A stretch of 64,000 nucleotides of DNA from Hymenobacter monticola. GTDB lineage: Bacteria > Bacteroidota > Bacteroidia > Cytophagales > Hymenobacteraceae. The notes under the pieces are model-generated. The model made no database searches. It was not told the DNA's origin and saw only the letters and a program-made list of their open reading frames with translations. Each line of letters begins with the position of its first letter. The stretch's first letter is position 1. Below are positions 1-7,144 of this stretch, piece after piece. The position numbers and the translations under genes are program-made. The stretch is taken from NCBI RefSeq assembly GCF_022811645.1, contig NZ_CP094534.1:5544016-5608015 (forward strand), written 5' to 3'.

Positions 1-1
1 G

Positions 2-478
2 GACGTGTACAAAGCCCGCAAGGAAATGGAGCGCGCCGCCAGCACGGCCGCCAACAGCCGGCAGCAGTTGCGCACCTACGGCGTGGCCCCCGGTGCCACC
101 TATAGCCTTAAGGCGCCATTGGGAGGCTTCATTATTGAGAAGAAGCTTAGCGCAGGCATGCGCTTCAACGCCTCCGACATGGACGCGGCCTTCACCGTGG
201 CCAACCTTGACCAGGTGTGGGTGCTGGCCAACGTGTTCGAGTCGGACCTGAGCCGGGTGCACGAGGACCAAGCCGTCGAAATCACCACCCTGAGCTACCC
301 CGACGCCCCGCTGCGGGCCCGCATTGACCGGGTGTACCACGTGCTCGACCACGAAAGCAAGGTCATGAAAGTGCGCTGCGTGCTGGCCAACCCCGGCCAC
401 CGGCTCAAGCCCGGTATGCACGCCCAGGTGCGAGTGCTGCCCGAGGCCACCACGGTGGCCGCCGCAGCGGCCCTGTAG
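2..478 (+). CDS. RND efflux periplasmic adaptor subunit (HlyD/CusB-like), 3' part
   Basis: The reading frame is already open at the left edge, so the N-terminus lies outside the window; about 158 residues remain. Visible are the end of a helical hairpin (KARKEMERAAS), the second half of the lipoyl-like sandwich (TYSLKAPLGGFIIEKKLSAG, the typical P-x-x-G pattern) and a beta-barrel domain (DQVWVLANVFESDLSRV, then RLKPGMHAQVRVLP). This is the layout of adaptors that link an inner-membrane RND pump to an outer-membrane channel in the periplasm. The ANVFESDL form resembles the CusB/CzcB heavy-metal group more than AcrA, but substrate cannot be told from this fragment. The tail is an Ala-rich stretch. 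The pump and channel genes are presumably to the left. The response regulator gene begins 28 nt later and could be co-transcribed. Confidence 0.85.
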   Translation, partial: DVYKARKEMERAASTAANSRQQLRTYGVAPGATYSLKAPLGGFIIEKKLSAGMRFNASDMDAAFTVANLDQVWVLANVFESDLSRVHEDQAVEITTLSYPDAPLRARIDRVYHVLDHESKVMKVRCVLANPGHRLKPGMHAQVRVLPEATTVAAAAAL

Positions 479-506
479 CCCTATCTGTCAACCAAACCCT
501 TTTGCA

Positions 507-1184
507 ATGGAAGTCCTTCTAGTTGAAGCAGACTTGCGGCCGCGGCAGCAGCTGCACCGTTTTCTGCAACGCGCCCAATACCGAGTCGACGTGGCCACTA
601 CCCTGGCCGAAGCCACCGCCTGCCTCGACCGCCGCCCCTACGATTTTGTGCTGCTGGCCGAGGACCTGCCTGATGGCGACGGAATGAACCTCATCCGCTT
701 GGCCACCCGCCACGAAGCCCACCCTACGTCGTGCATCGTTTTCACGGCCACGCCCGACGTGGAGCCCCGCTTGCGCGGCTTCGCCCTGGGCGCCGACGAA
801 TGCCTGGCCAAGCCCGTTTCGGTGGCCGAGCTGGAGCGCCGCATGCGCGTCATCATCAGGCAGCGGGTGGGGCGGAAACGGCCCGCCATTCACTTCGGTC
901 CCGGCTTTGTGCTCGATTTGGCCGCCCGCCGGCTGTGCCATGATGGGCGGAATGTGCACCTCAGCCGCATGCAGTTCGACGTGCTGCACCACTTGCTTTC
1001 GCACCGCGGGCAGGTGCTCACGCGCGAGCAGCTGGGCGCCCACATCAGCCGCCGCTCGGCAGCGGCGCTGGAATCGTCGAACTTCATCGACGTGCACATC
1101 ATGAACGTGCGCCGCGCGCTGGCCCCGTATGCGCCCACCGATTTCCTGGAAACCGTGAACGGCGTGGGCTACCGGGCGGCTTAG
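507..1184 (+). CDS. OmpR-family response regulator with atypical receiver (phospho-Asp replaced by Ala)
   Basis: A 225-residue protein with an N-terminal receiver (about 1-120) and a C-terminal winged-helix DNA-binding domain (about 128-225, ending FLETVNGVGYRAA). In OmpR/PhoB proteins the phosphorylated Asp stands four residues before the conserved Pro. Here that segment is VLLAEDLPDGDG, so the position is Ala51, followed by Glu52 and Asp53. The acidic pocket is also reduced (V-E-A-D instead of V-E-D-D). The switch Thr (IVFTAT) and the conserved Lys (CLAKP) are kept. It follows an RND adaptor gene by 28 nt, so it may regulate that pump, but no histidine kinase is adjacent. The loss of the phospho-acceptor suggests control other than by ordinary phosphotransfer; Glu52 or Asp53 as a substitute is possible. 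Family assignment is firm, the mechanism is inferred. Confidence 0.9.
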   Translation: MEVLLVEADLRPRQQLHRFLQRAQYRVDVATTLAEATACLDRRPYDFVLLAEDLPDGDGMNLIRLATRHEAHPTSCIVFTATPDVEPRLRGFALGADECLAKPVSVAELERRMRVIIRQRVGRKRPAIHFGPGFVLDLAARRLCHDGRNVHLSRMQFDVLHHLLSHRGQVLTREQLGAHISRRSAAALESSNFIDVHIMNVRRALAPYAPTDFLETVNGVGYRAA

Positions 1185-1268
1185 CCCGGTTTCGAAATGC
1201 GCCAAACGGACCGTGGGCGCCGTAGCTTCGCGGGCAATTGCCCCCATTGGCTATTCACGTCCACCCTT

Positions 1269-1715
1269 ATGCGTCTCGTTATTCAGCGCGTCCGCAGCGC
1301 CCAGGTCACCGTCGATGCCCAGGTTACCGGCCAGATTGGGCCGGGCCTGCTGGTGCTGGCCGGCTTCGCCCCCACCGATACCACTGCGGCCCTCGCCTGG
1401 ATGTGCCGCAAGCTGGTGCAGCTGCGCATTTTCGGCGATGAAAACGGGCAAATGAATCGTAGCGTGCAGGACGTGGGCGGGCAGGTGCTGGTGGTGAGCC
1501 AGTTCACACTGCTGGCCGATGCGCGCAAGGGCAACCGCCCCAGCTACATCGGGGCCGCCCCGCCGCCCATTGCCGAGCCGCTGTATGAGCAGTTTGTGGG
1601 CATGGTGGCCGCCGAATTGGGCCAGCCCGTGCCCACCGGCATCTTCGGGGCCGACATGCAGGTCAGTCTGGTCAACGATGGTCCGGTGACCATTGTGCTC
1701 GACTCGCCGGCTTAA
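1269..1715 (+). CDS. dtd: D-aminoacyl-tRNA deacylase
   Basis: Dtd hydrolyses D-amino acids (and Gly mischarged on tRNA-Ala) off tRNA in the cytoplasm, a proofreading step. The ATG at 1269 gives 148 residues, the usual family length, starting MRLVIQRVRSAQVTVD as in other Dtd proteins; an upstream in-frame ATG at 1197 would add a tail unlike the family. The two active-site motifs are present: VVSQFTLLAD (the SQFTL motif) at about 76-85 and the C-terminal cross-subunit motif NDGPVTIVLDS. The MazG-like gene starts 8 nt after the stop, so the two probably form an operon of housekeeping functions. Confidence 0.96.
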   Translation: MRLVIQRVRSAQVTVDAQVTGQIGPGLLVLAGFAPTDTTAALAWMCRKLVQLRIFGDENGQMNRSVQDVGGQVLVVSQFTLLADARKGNRPSYIGAAPPPIAEPLYEQFVGMVAAELGQPVPTGIFGADMQVSLVNDGPVTIVLDSPA

Positions 1716-1723
1716 TCCACCAC

Positions 1724-2065
1724 ATGAACCCCCTTCTCATGACCATCGAAGAAGCCCAGCAAACCGTTGACAACTGGATAAAGACCACCGGCGTACGCTA
1801 TTTCAATGAGCTCACCAACATGGCCATGCTCACCGAGGAGGTGGGCGAAGTAGCCCGCATCATCGCCCGGCAGTACGGCGAGCAGTCGTTTAAGGACTCC
1901 GACAAAGGCAAAGACCTCGGCGACGAGCTGGCCGACGTGCTGTTCGTCCTCATCTGCCTGGCCAACCAAACCGGCGTGGACCTCACCGAGGCCCTGGCCC
2001 GCAACCTAGCCAAGAAAACCCAGCGCGACAGCCAGCGCCACCACGACAACGAAAAGCTGAGGTAA
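1724..2065 (+). CDS. MazG-like nucleotide pyrophosphohydrolase
   Basis: A 113-residue all-alpha NTP pyrophosphatase of the MazG/dUTPase-like superfamily, which removes pyrophosphate from (d)NTPs and needs Mg2+. The two metal-binding motifs are visible: EEVGEVARI at about 38-46 and DELADVLFVL at about 66-75 (the E-x-x-E ... E-x-x-D pattern). The start may be the ATG at 1724 or an in-frame ATG at 1739 (MTIEEAQQTV); the latter aligns better with the usual N-terminus. It is a single-domain short form, not the two-domain MazG of Escherichia coli. The exact substrate is not deducible. It is followed 8 nt later by a long palindromic element. Confidence 0.9.
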   Translation: MNPLLMTIEEAQQTVDNWIKTTGVRYFNELTNMAMLTEEVGEVARIIARQYGEQSFKDSDKGKDLGDELADVLFVLICLANQTGVDLTEALARNLAKKTQRDSQRHHDNEKLR

Positions 2066-2073
2066 CCAAAGCC

Positions 2074-2246
2074 TGTCATTGCGAGCGCAGCAAAGCAATC
2101 CGTTCTGTTCTCAGCAACCAGCCTTCAAATGTGGTTAATTCTTACTAGAAAGCCCCGGCGCCATTGCGGTACCGGGGCTTTCTAGTAAAAGAGCGTGTCT
2201 GGTTCTAACAGGACGGATTGCCACGGCCTGCGGCCTCGCAATGACA
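2074..2246. repeat. Nested inverted repeat (element 1) between mazG-like gene and comB
   Basis: The outer arms are imperfect (2074-2109 against 2207-2246), carrying TGTCATTGCGAGCGCAGC and its complement. Inside sits a perfect 17-bp hairpin at 2142-2158 / 2172-2188 (TTACTAGAAAGCCCCGG). The genes on both sides converge here, so the inner hairpin could act as a bidirectional terminator, though neither flank has a strong T-run. The outer arms resemble the palindromic family seen elsewhere in this window. Confidence 0.75.
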
Positions 2247-2263
2247 AACGATTCTCAGCTCAC

Positions 2264-2986
2264 CTAAGCAAGCGTCACCAATCTATCCCCTTTCCACACG
2301 GGCAATACCGCGGCGTAAGCATCCACTCGCAGACAGAACTCAAAATCCTTGCTGGCCTCCAGCGAATTGAGCCGGCGCACGTGCGCTGATTGCAGCAAAT
2401 AAGCCGACAAGTCCTCTTTTCCTTGCTGCCACATGTGTAAAGCCGCCAGCGTGGCATCGGAGCTGCGCACGTCAAACTCGGCGGCCAGCCGCTCGGCCAG
2501 GGCACCGCCGAACACCGTGTCTTCGAGGCAGAACTGGCCTTTCCAGCCGGCGCACACCACCAGCACATCGCGCTGCTGCTGCCGGGCAAACGCCGCCACG
2601 GCTTCCAGGTTCAGGAAAGCCCCGACTACCAAGGCCTCAGCCGCCAGGGAGCGGCGCAGCGCCGCCGTGCCGTTGGTGGTGCTGATGGTGAGGGCCCGAC
2701 CACGCACCGGCCGGGCTTCATCCAGAAAACCAAAAGGCGAGTTGCCCAAGTCGAAACCGGGCGCGGGCAGGCCGTCGCGCTCGGCGGCGGTGAGGCAGCC
2801 GTGCTCCTGGCCGTAGGCGGTGCACTCATCCAGCGAGGCCACGGGGAAAACGTGCGTCACCCCCTCTCCCAGCGCCGTGACGATGGTGCTGGAGGCCCGC
2901 AGAATGTCGACAATGACGGCAATTTTGCCGCGCAGGTCATAGAGGTGAAGCAGTTCGGGCGAGAAGCAAATATCTACTTTGGGCAC
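2264..2986 (-). CDS. comB: 2-phosphosulfolactate phosphatase (ComB family)
   Basis: A 240-residue ComB-family protein. The family was defined by the archaeal enzyme that dephosphorylates 2-phosphosulfolactate in coenzyme M synthesis; bacterial members occur without that pathway, so the physiological substrate here is uncertain. Family features are the start VDICFSPELLHLY, the segment AVIVDILRASSTIVTAL and the Asn/Thr-rich TISTTNGTAALR at about 110-121. The ATG at 2986 lies 24 nt downstream of a 47-bp palindrome that begins at the gcvT stop codon, so any transcript from gcvT must cross that hairpin. Nothing else in the window belongs to sulfolactate metabolism. Confidence 0.9.
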   Translation of the reverse strand: MPKVDICFSPELLHLYDLRGKIAVIVDILRASSTIVTALGEGVTHVFPVASLDECTAYGQEHGCLTAAERDGLPAPGFDLGNSPFGFLDEARPVRGRALTISTTNGTAALRRSLAAEALVVGAFLNLEAVAAFARQQQRDVLVVCAGWKGQFCLEDTVFGGALAERLAAEFDVRSSDATLAALHMWQQGKEDLSAYLLQSAHVRRLNSLEASKDFEFCLRVDAYAAVLPVWKGDRLVTLA

Positions 2987-3010
2987 TTCTTCAATCAGGT
3001 TAAAAGTCAG

Positions 3011-3136
3011 GTGTCAAAAAGAACGTCATGCCGAGCGGAGCCGAGGCATCTCGCGTGCAGCAGTAACCCTAACGTCAGAATTACTACCACACGCGAAATG
3101 CCTCGGCTCCGCTCGGCATGACGTTCTTTTTGACAC
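3011..3136. repeat. 47-bp inverted repeat (element 2) abutting the gcvT stop codon
   Basis: The arms 3011-3057 and 3090-3136 match over 47 bp with one mismatch, leaving a 32-nt loop. The core GTCATGCCGAGCGGAGCCGA belongs to the family shared with the elements at 4341, 34865, 44718 and 52855. Its outer edge overlaps the first base of the gcvT stop codon (3136-3138, minus strand). Confidence 0.95.
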
Positions 3137-4239
3137 TATTCCTCCGTGCCCTTCGTGAGCGGCAGCTTGCTCACCGTGGCGGGCAGGTTTTTGCCACGAA
3201 TCTGGACGAAAATCTGGGTGCCGGGGGCGGCATGTTCCGTCTTCACGTAGCCCAGGCCGATGCCTTTGCCTAACGAGGGCGACTGCGTGCCGCTGGTCAC
3301 GTCGCCGATTTTCTGGCCGTCGGCGTCCACCAGCTCGTAGTGGCCGCGCGGGATGCCGGGGCCGTCCATCACGAAGCCCACCAGCTTTTTGGTCACCCCG
3401 ACCTCTTTCTGCTTTTTGAGGTTGTCGGAGTTGGTGAAGTCCTTGGTGAACTTGGTAATCCAGCCGAGACCGGCCTCCAGCGGCGAGGTGGTGTCGTCGA
3501 TGTCGTTGCCGTAGAGGCAGTAGCCCATTTCGAGCCGCAGCGTGTCGCGCGCGCCCAGGCCAATGGGCTTGATGCCGTAGGGCTGGCCGGCCAGCATGAT
3601 TTGCTCCCACACCTGCGCCGCGCTTTCGTTCGGGATGTACAGTTCGAAGCCGCCCGCGCCGGTGTAGCCGGTGGCCGAGATGATGACGTCGGGCGCGCCG
3701 GCAAAAGTGCCTTGCACGAAAGAGTAGTATGGAATGCTGCTCAGGTCCACATCGGTCAGCGTTTGGAGGGCGGTGGCGGCTTTCGGGCCTTGCACGGCGA
3801 AGAGGCTGGTGCGGTCGGAAATGTCTTCCATTTCCACACCTTTGGTGTTGTGGTGCTGAATCCAGTTCCAGTCTTTTTCGATGTTGGAGGCATTCACCAC
3901 CAGCAGGTAGTCCTCGTCGGCCAGCTTGTACACCAGCAGGTCGTCCACGATGCCGCCGTCGTGGTTGGGCAGACAGGAGTACTGGGCCTTGCCGTCGGCA
4001 AGCTTGCTGGCGTCGTTGCTGGTCACGCGCTGAATGAGGTCGAGCGCCTGCGGCCCGCGCAACCGGAACTCGCCCATGTGCGATACGTCGAAAATACCCA
4101 CCGCCCGGCGCACCGTGTGGTGCTCATCGAGGTCGGAGGAGTAGCGCACCGGCATGTCGTAGCCGGCAAAAGGCACCATTTTGGCACCCAGCGCGCGGTG
4201 CGTGTCGTTGAGGGTAACGGTTTTCAGGGAAACGGTCAT
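3136..4239 (-). CDS. gcvT: Aminomethyltransferase, glycine cleavage system T protein
   Basis: GcvT takes the aminomethyl group from lipoylated GcvH, transfers the methylene to tetrahydrofolate and releases ammonia. The 367-residue protein has the usual length and the conserved segments [10 protein letters not shown] (about 20-29), [15 protein letters not shown] (about 48-62), the folate-site region and [11 protein letters not shown]. The start at 4239 ([20 protein letters not shown]) fits the family; in-frame codons up to 4347 would add an unrelated basic extension that runs into a terminator hairpin. GcvH and GcvP genes are not in the window. The gene lies after ilvE but is separated from it by element 3 and a terminator, so it is probably transcribed on its own. 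Confidence 0.97.
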   Translation of the reverse strand: MTVSLKTVTLNDTHRALGAKMVPFAGYDMPVRYSSDLDEHHTVRRAVGIFDVSHMGEFRLRGPQALDLIQRVTSNDASKLADGKAQYSCLPNHDGGIVDDLLVYKLADEDYLLVVNASNIEKDWNWIQHHNTKGVEMEDISDRTSLFAVQGPKAATALQTLTDVDLSSIPYYSFVQGTFAGAPDVIISATGYTGAGGFELYIPNESAAQVWEQIMLAGQPYGIKPIGLGARDTLRLEMGYCLYGNDIDDTTSPLEAGLGWITKFTKDFTNSDNLKKQKEVGVTKKLVGFVMDGPGIPRGHYELVDADGQKIGDVTSGTQSPSLGKGIGLGYVKTEHAAPGTQIFVQIRGKNLPATVSKLPLTKGTEE

Positions 4240-4301
4240 GAGTGGCGGGGTGATGGATTGGCGGGTTGGTGGGATTGTGGTGCAAAGGTGGGGCAAAAAA
4301 G

Positions 4302-4329
4302 AAAAGCCGCTTCGTGGGAAGCGGCTTTT
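4302..4329 (-). terminator. Rho-independent terminator after ilvE
   Basis: A perfect 12-bp stem AAAAGCCGCTTC / GAAGCGGCTTTT with a 4-nt loop. Read on the minus strand it is followed by CTTTTTTG. It lies between ilvE and gcvT, both on the minus strand, and 62 nt before the gcvT start. Confidence 0.85.
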
Positions 4330-4340
4330 TCTATTAACGC

Positions 4341-4444
4341 CTGTCATCCTGAGCGCAGCGAAGGACCTTATTACGGCTGAACCTTCTGAATCACCGCCAA
4401 TCGTTCTTCGGTAATAAGGTCCTTCGCTGCGCTCAGGATGACAG
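4341..4444. repeat. 34-bp perfect inverted repeat (element 3) after ilvE
   Basis: The arms 4341-4374 and 4411-4444 are exact complements over 34 bp with a 36-nt loop. They carry the shared core TGTCATCCTGAGCGCAGCGA. The edge lies 4 nt from the ilvE stop codon and the element precedes the terminator at 4302-4329 in the direction of transcription. Confidence 0.95.
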
Positions 4445-4448
4445 TTGG

Positions 4449-5513
4449 CTACACCCGCACCATCCAGTTGTGCACGTCGGCACCTTCGCCGGTGCGAATG
4501 GCATCCAGGGCCGCGGCCACGCGCTTCGAGAAGGCGGTGGGGCCGGTGGTGGGCAGGTCGTAGTCGTGACCCTCATAGCCGATGGTGGCAATGGGCGCAA
4601 TGGTAGCGGCCGTGCCTACGCCAAAGGCTTCCTCAAGCTTGCCAGCGGCCAGGGCGTCCATCACCTCGCGGCTGCCCACTTTGCGCTCTTCCACGGTCAG
4701 GCCCATGTCGCGGGCCAGTTCCAGCACGCTGCGGCGCGTGATGCCGTCGAGAATGCTCGTGCTCAGGGCGGGCGTCACCACCTTGCCGTCTATCACGAAA
4801 ATGGCGTTCATGGTGCCCGACTCTTCCACGTACTGGTGCTGCGAGGCATCGGTCCAGATAAGCTGGTTGTAGCCTTCGTTCTGAGCTACTTTGGTAGGGT
4901 ACATGGCCGCGCCGTAGTTGCCGGCGTTCTTGGCATAGCCCGCGCCGCCCTCAGCCGAGCGCACGTACTTCTGCTCGAAGCGCACGCGCAGCGGCTTGCT
5001 GAAGTACAGGCCCACCGGGCAGGTAATTATCATGAAGCGGTACGTATCCGAGGGACGCACACCCAGCAGGCCATCGGTACCAAACATGAAGGGACGGATG
5101 TAGAGAGCTGAGCCCGCATCAGTGGGCACCCAAGGCGTGTCCAGCTTAATCAACTCGCGCAGCCCCTGCATGAACAGTTCTTCCGGCACGGTGGGCATGC
5201 ACATGCGCTCGGCCGAGGCGTTGAAACGGGCCCAGTTGTCGAGGGGGCGGAACAGGGACACGCTGCCGTCGGCTTGGTGGTAGGCCTTCATGCCCTCAAA
5301 AATGGCCTGGCCGTAGTGCAGGGCCGAGTTGGCCGGGCTCACAGCCATGTCGCCGTAGGGCACTATCTGGGGCTCCTGCCATTCGCCGTTGATGAAATCA
5401 ACAACGAACATGTGGTCGGAAAAAACTTTGCCGAATTCCAGCTGCGAGAGGTTGACCTGCGACAGTCGCGAAGCTGTGGTGGTCTGGGTCCGAATCGGAA
5501 GAATGTCAATCAT
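4449..5513 (-). CDS. ilvE: Branched-chain-amino-acid aminotransferase
   Basis: A PLP fold-type IV transaminase that interconverts Leu, Ile and Val with their 2-oxo acids in the cytoplasm. The 354 residues match the longer (type II) BCAT form. Visible are the segment [13 protein letters not shown] (about 67-79), [36 protein letters not shown] (its Lys is the likely PLP Schiff-base residue), [11 protein letters not shown] and [15 protein letters not shown]. The chosen ATG is at 5513; the protein starts [20 protein letters not shown], with the family body beginning about residue 15. It ends 4 nt before element 3 and is followed by a terminator. Confidence 0.96.
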   Translation of the reverse strand: MIDILPIRTQTTTASRLSQVNLSQLEFGKVFSDHMFVVDFINGEWQEPQIVPYGDMAVSPANSALHYGQAIFEGMKAYHQADGSVSLFRPLDNWARFNASAERMCMPTVPEELFMQGLRELIKLDTPWVPTDAGSALYIRPFMFGTDGLLGVRPSDTYRFMIITCPVGLYFSKPLRVRFEQKYVRSAEGGAGYAKNAGNYGAAMYPTKVAQNEGYNQLIWTDASQHQYVEESGTMNAIFVIDGKVVTPALSTSILDGITRRSVLELARDMGLTVEERKVGSREVMDALAAGKLEEAFGVGTAATIAPIATIGYEGHDYDLPTTGPTAFSKRVAAALDAIRTGEGADVHNWMVRV

Positions 5514-5655
5514 GAGCGAATGCGTTCAGGAAACAATGATTGGGTGGGATTTGAGGGAGGGTGGAGAGGCGCTACCAGGCGCCAGAAGATTATACGCAGA
5601 TTTTCGGGAGACGCCCGAAGCCTGCCGGCTGGTTATCAGCCAGACACCGTTTGGG

Positions 5656-6204
5656 TCAAAGTCGTGCCTGCCAGGTCACTTCTTCTACGCCCAACTCGTG
5701 GGCCATGGCCCGGCTCAGCACAAACAGGAAATCGGACAGGCGGTTTAAATACACGACCACTAATTCGGCCACGAAGGACTCCTCCCCCAAGTGAATGGCC
5801 AGGCGCTCCGCCCGGCGGCATACGCAGCGGGCCACGTGCGCGTGGCTCACGGCCGGGTGCCCGCCCGGCAGAATGAAGGCGCGCAGCTCGGGCAAAGCGA
5901 GGTTCATTTGGTCCATTTCGGCTTCCAGCAGCTCCACGTCGGCGGCGTGCAGGTCGGGCAGCTTCATGCGTGACTTTTCCGGGTCGGCGGCCAGGGCCGA
6001 GCCGATGGTGAACAGCCGGTCCTGAATTTCCTTGAGCAGGGGCCGGCGGGCTGCGTTCACCTCCTGGTCGCGCACCAGACCAATGTGGGCGTTCAGCTCG
6101 TCCACAGTGCCGTAGCTCTCGATGCGCAGGCTGCTCTTGGGCACCCGCGTGCCCCCAATGAGCGAGGTGAGGCCCTTGTCGCCGGTTTTAGTGTAGATTT
6201 TCAT
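5656..6204 (-). CDS. Cob(I)alamin adenosyltransferase, PduO type
   Basis: The enzyme transfers adenosyl from ATP to cob(I)alamin to make coenzyme B12. The 182 residues carry the N-terminal ATP site MKIYTKTGDKGLTSLIGG, then RCVCRRAERLA and YLNRLSDFLFVLSR, the diagnostic PduO motifs. Its product is the cofactor of methylmalonyl-CoA mutase, encoded at 51-55 kb; the link is functional, not positional. The gene is preceded (upstream on the minus strand) by the composite palindrome 6225-6401 and ends about 140 nt from the ilvE start. Confidence 0.96.
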   Translation of the reverse strand: MKIYTKTGDKGLTSLIGGTRVPKSSLRIESYGTVDELNAHIGLVRDQEVNAARRPLLKEIQDRLFTIGSALAADPEKSRMKLPDLHAADVELLEAEMDQMNLALPELRAFILPGGHPAVSHAHVARCVCRRAERLAIHLGEESFVAELVVVYLNRLSDFLFVLSRAMAHELGVEEVTWQARL

Positions 6205-6224
6205 GCGGTGAGAAGTTAGGCGAT

Positions 6225-6401
6225 ACTCCCCTCCTTACCAAGGAGGGGACGTTTCCGCAAAGCGGAAACTTAGGTGGTTGCGTCGTTGGACGACTGGCAC
6301 CGAAGCCGTTGGGTTGACTGTTCGGTTATCGTTCAACGGCTTCAACCACCCCCGTCCGAGCCTGCGGCTCGATCATTCCCTCCTCATCTGAGGAGGGGAG
6401 T
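6225..6401. repeat. Composite palindromic element (element 4)
   Basis: About 177 bp made of nested hairpins: CTCCCCTCCT/AGGAGGGGA at the left end, GTTTCCGC/GCGGAAAC at about 6251-6269, GGTGGTTG against CAACCACC across the middle, CGAGCC/GGCTCG, and CCTCCTC/GAGGAGG at the right end. The outermost ACTCCC(C)TCCT and AGGAGGGGAGT arms are complementary. It starts 11 nt after the ABC ATPase stop and lies just upstream of the adenosyltransferase start. It is a different sequence family from element 2. Confidence 0.85.
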
Positions 6402-6412
6402 TTGACGTTCTG

Positions 6413-7132
6413 CTACTGCCCAGCCACGGCGTGGCGGGTGATTTCGTGGTTCACCTCGTCGGTTTCAATCAGGCCGTCGCGCAGGCGCACGATGCGATGG
6501 GCGTAGCGGGCAATGTCCTCCTCGTGCGTCACCATGATGATGGTGTTGCCTTTGGAATAGAGTGCCTCAAACAAGTCCATGATTTCGTGGCTGGTTTTCG
6601 AGTCGAGGGCGCCGGTGGGTTCGTCGGCCAGCAGCACGCTGGGGTTGTTGACGAGGGCGCGGGCAATGGCCACGCGCTGGCGCTGCCCGCCCGACAGCTC
6701 ATTGGGCCGGTGCGAGGCGCGCTCGGCCAGGCCCACGGAGCGGAGCGATTCCATGGCACGCTCGTTGCGCTCCTTCTTGCTCAGGCCGGCGTAGATGAGC
6801 GGCAGGGCCACATTGTCGAGGGCCGAGGCGCGGGGCAGCAGGTTAAAGCTCTGGAACACGAAGCCGATTTCCTTGTTGCGCACCTCCGCCAGCTGGTTGT
6901 CGCTCATGCGGCTCACATCCTGGCCGTTGAGGATGTACTGCCCTTTGCTGGGCGTATCGAGGCAGCCCACGATGTTCATCAGCGTGGACTTGCCCGAGCC
7001 CGACGGTCCCATGAACGCCACGTACTCGCCGCGCGGAATCTGGATGCTGACCGAACGCAGGGCGTGAATTTCCTCGGCGCCCATGACGTATTTTTTGGCG
7101 ATGTCCGTGGTTTCGATGACGTTGGAATTCAT
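6413..7132 (-). CDS. ABC transporter ATP-binding protein (MacB/LolD-like)
   Basis: A 239-residue ATPase subunit with Walker [13 protein letters not shown] (about 42-53), Q-loop [13 protein letters not shown], signature [15 protein letters not shown], Walker [13 protein letters not shown] and the switch His in MVTHEED. The DEPTGALD form and the short length are typical of the MacB/LolD/FtsE group, which works with MacB/FtsX-type permeases in export or lipoprotein release. No such permease gene is adjacent. The gene lies 12 nt downstream of the 921-residue TPR membrane protein and probably shares its operon, so that protein could be its membrane partner or simply a neighbour. Substrate unknown. 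Confidence 0.93.
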   Translation of the reverse strand: MNSNVIETTDIAKKYVMGAEEIHALRSVSIQIPRGEYVAFMGPSGSGKSTLMNIVGCLDTPSKGQYILNGQDVSRMSDNQLAEVRNKEIGFVFQSFNLLPRASALDNVALPLIYAGLSKKERNERAMESLRSVGLAERASHRPNELSGGQRQRVAIARALVNNPSVLLADEPTGALDSKTSHEIMDLFEALYSKGNTIIMVTHEEDIARYAHRIVRLRDGLIETDEVNHEITRHAVAGQ

Positions 7133-7144
7133 GGCGCGAAGAAC

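Noticed and set aside
3011..3136. Palindromic elements as CRISPR repeats or insertion-sequence ends
   Set aside because: They are single inverted pairs with no regular spacers, no transposase between arms and no target duplications visible.
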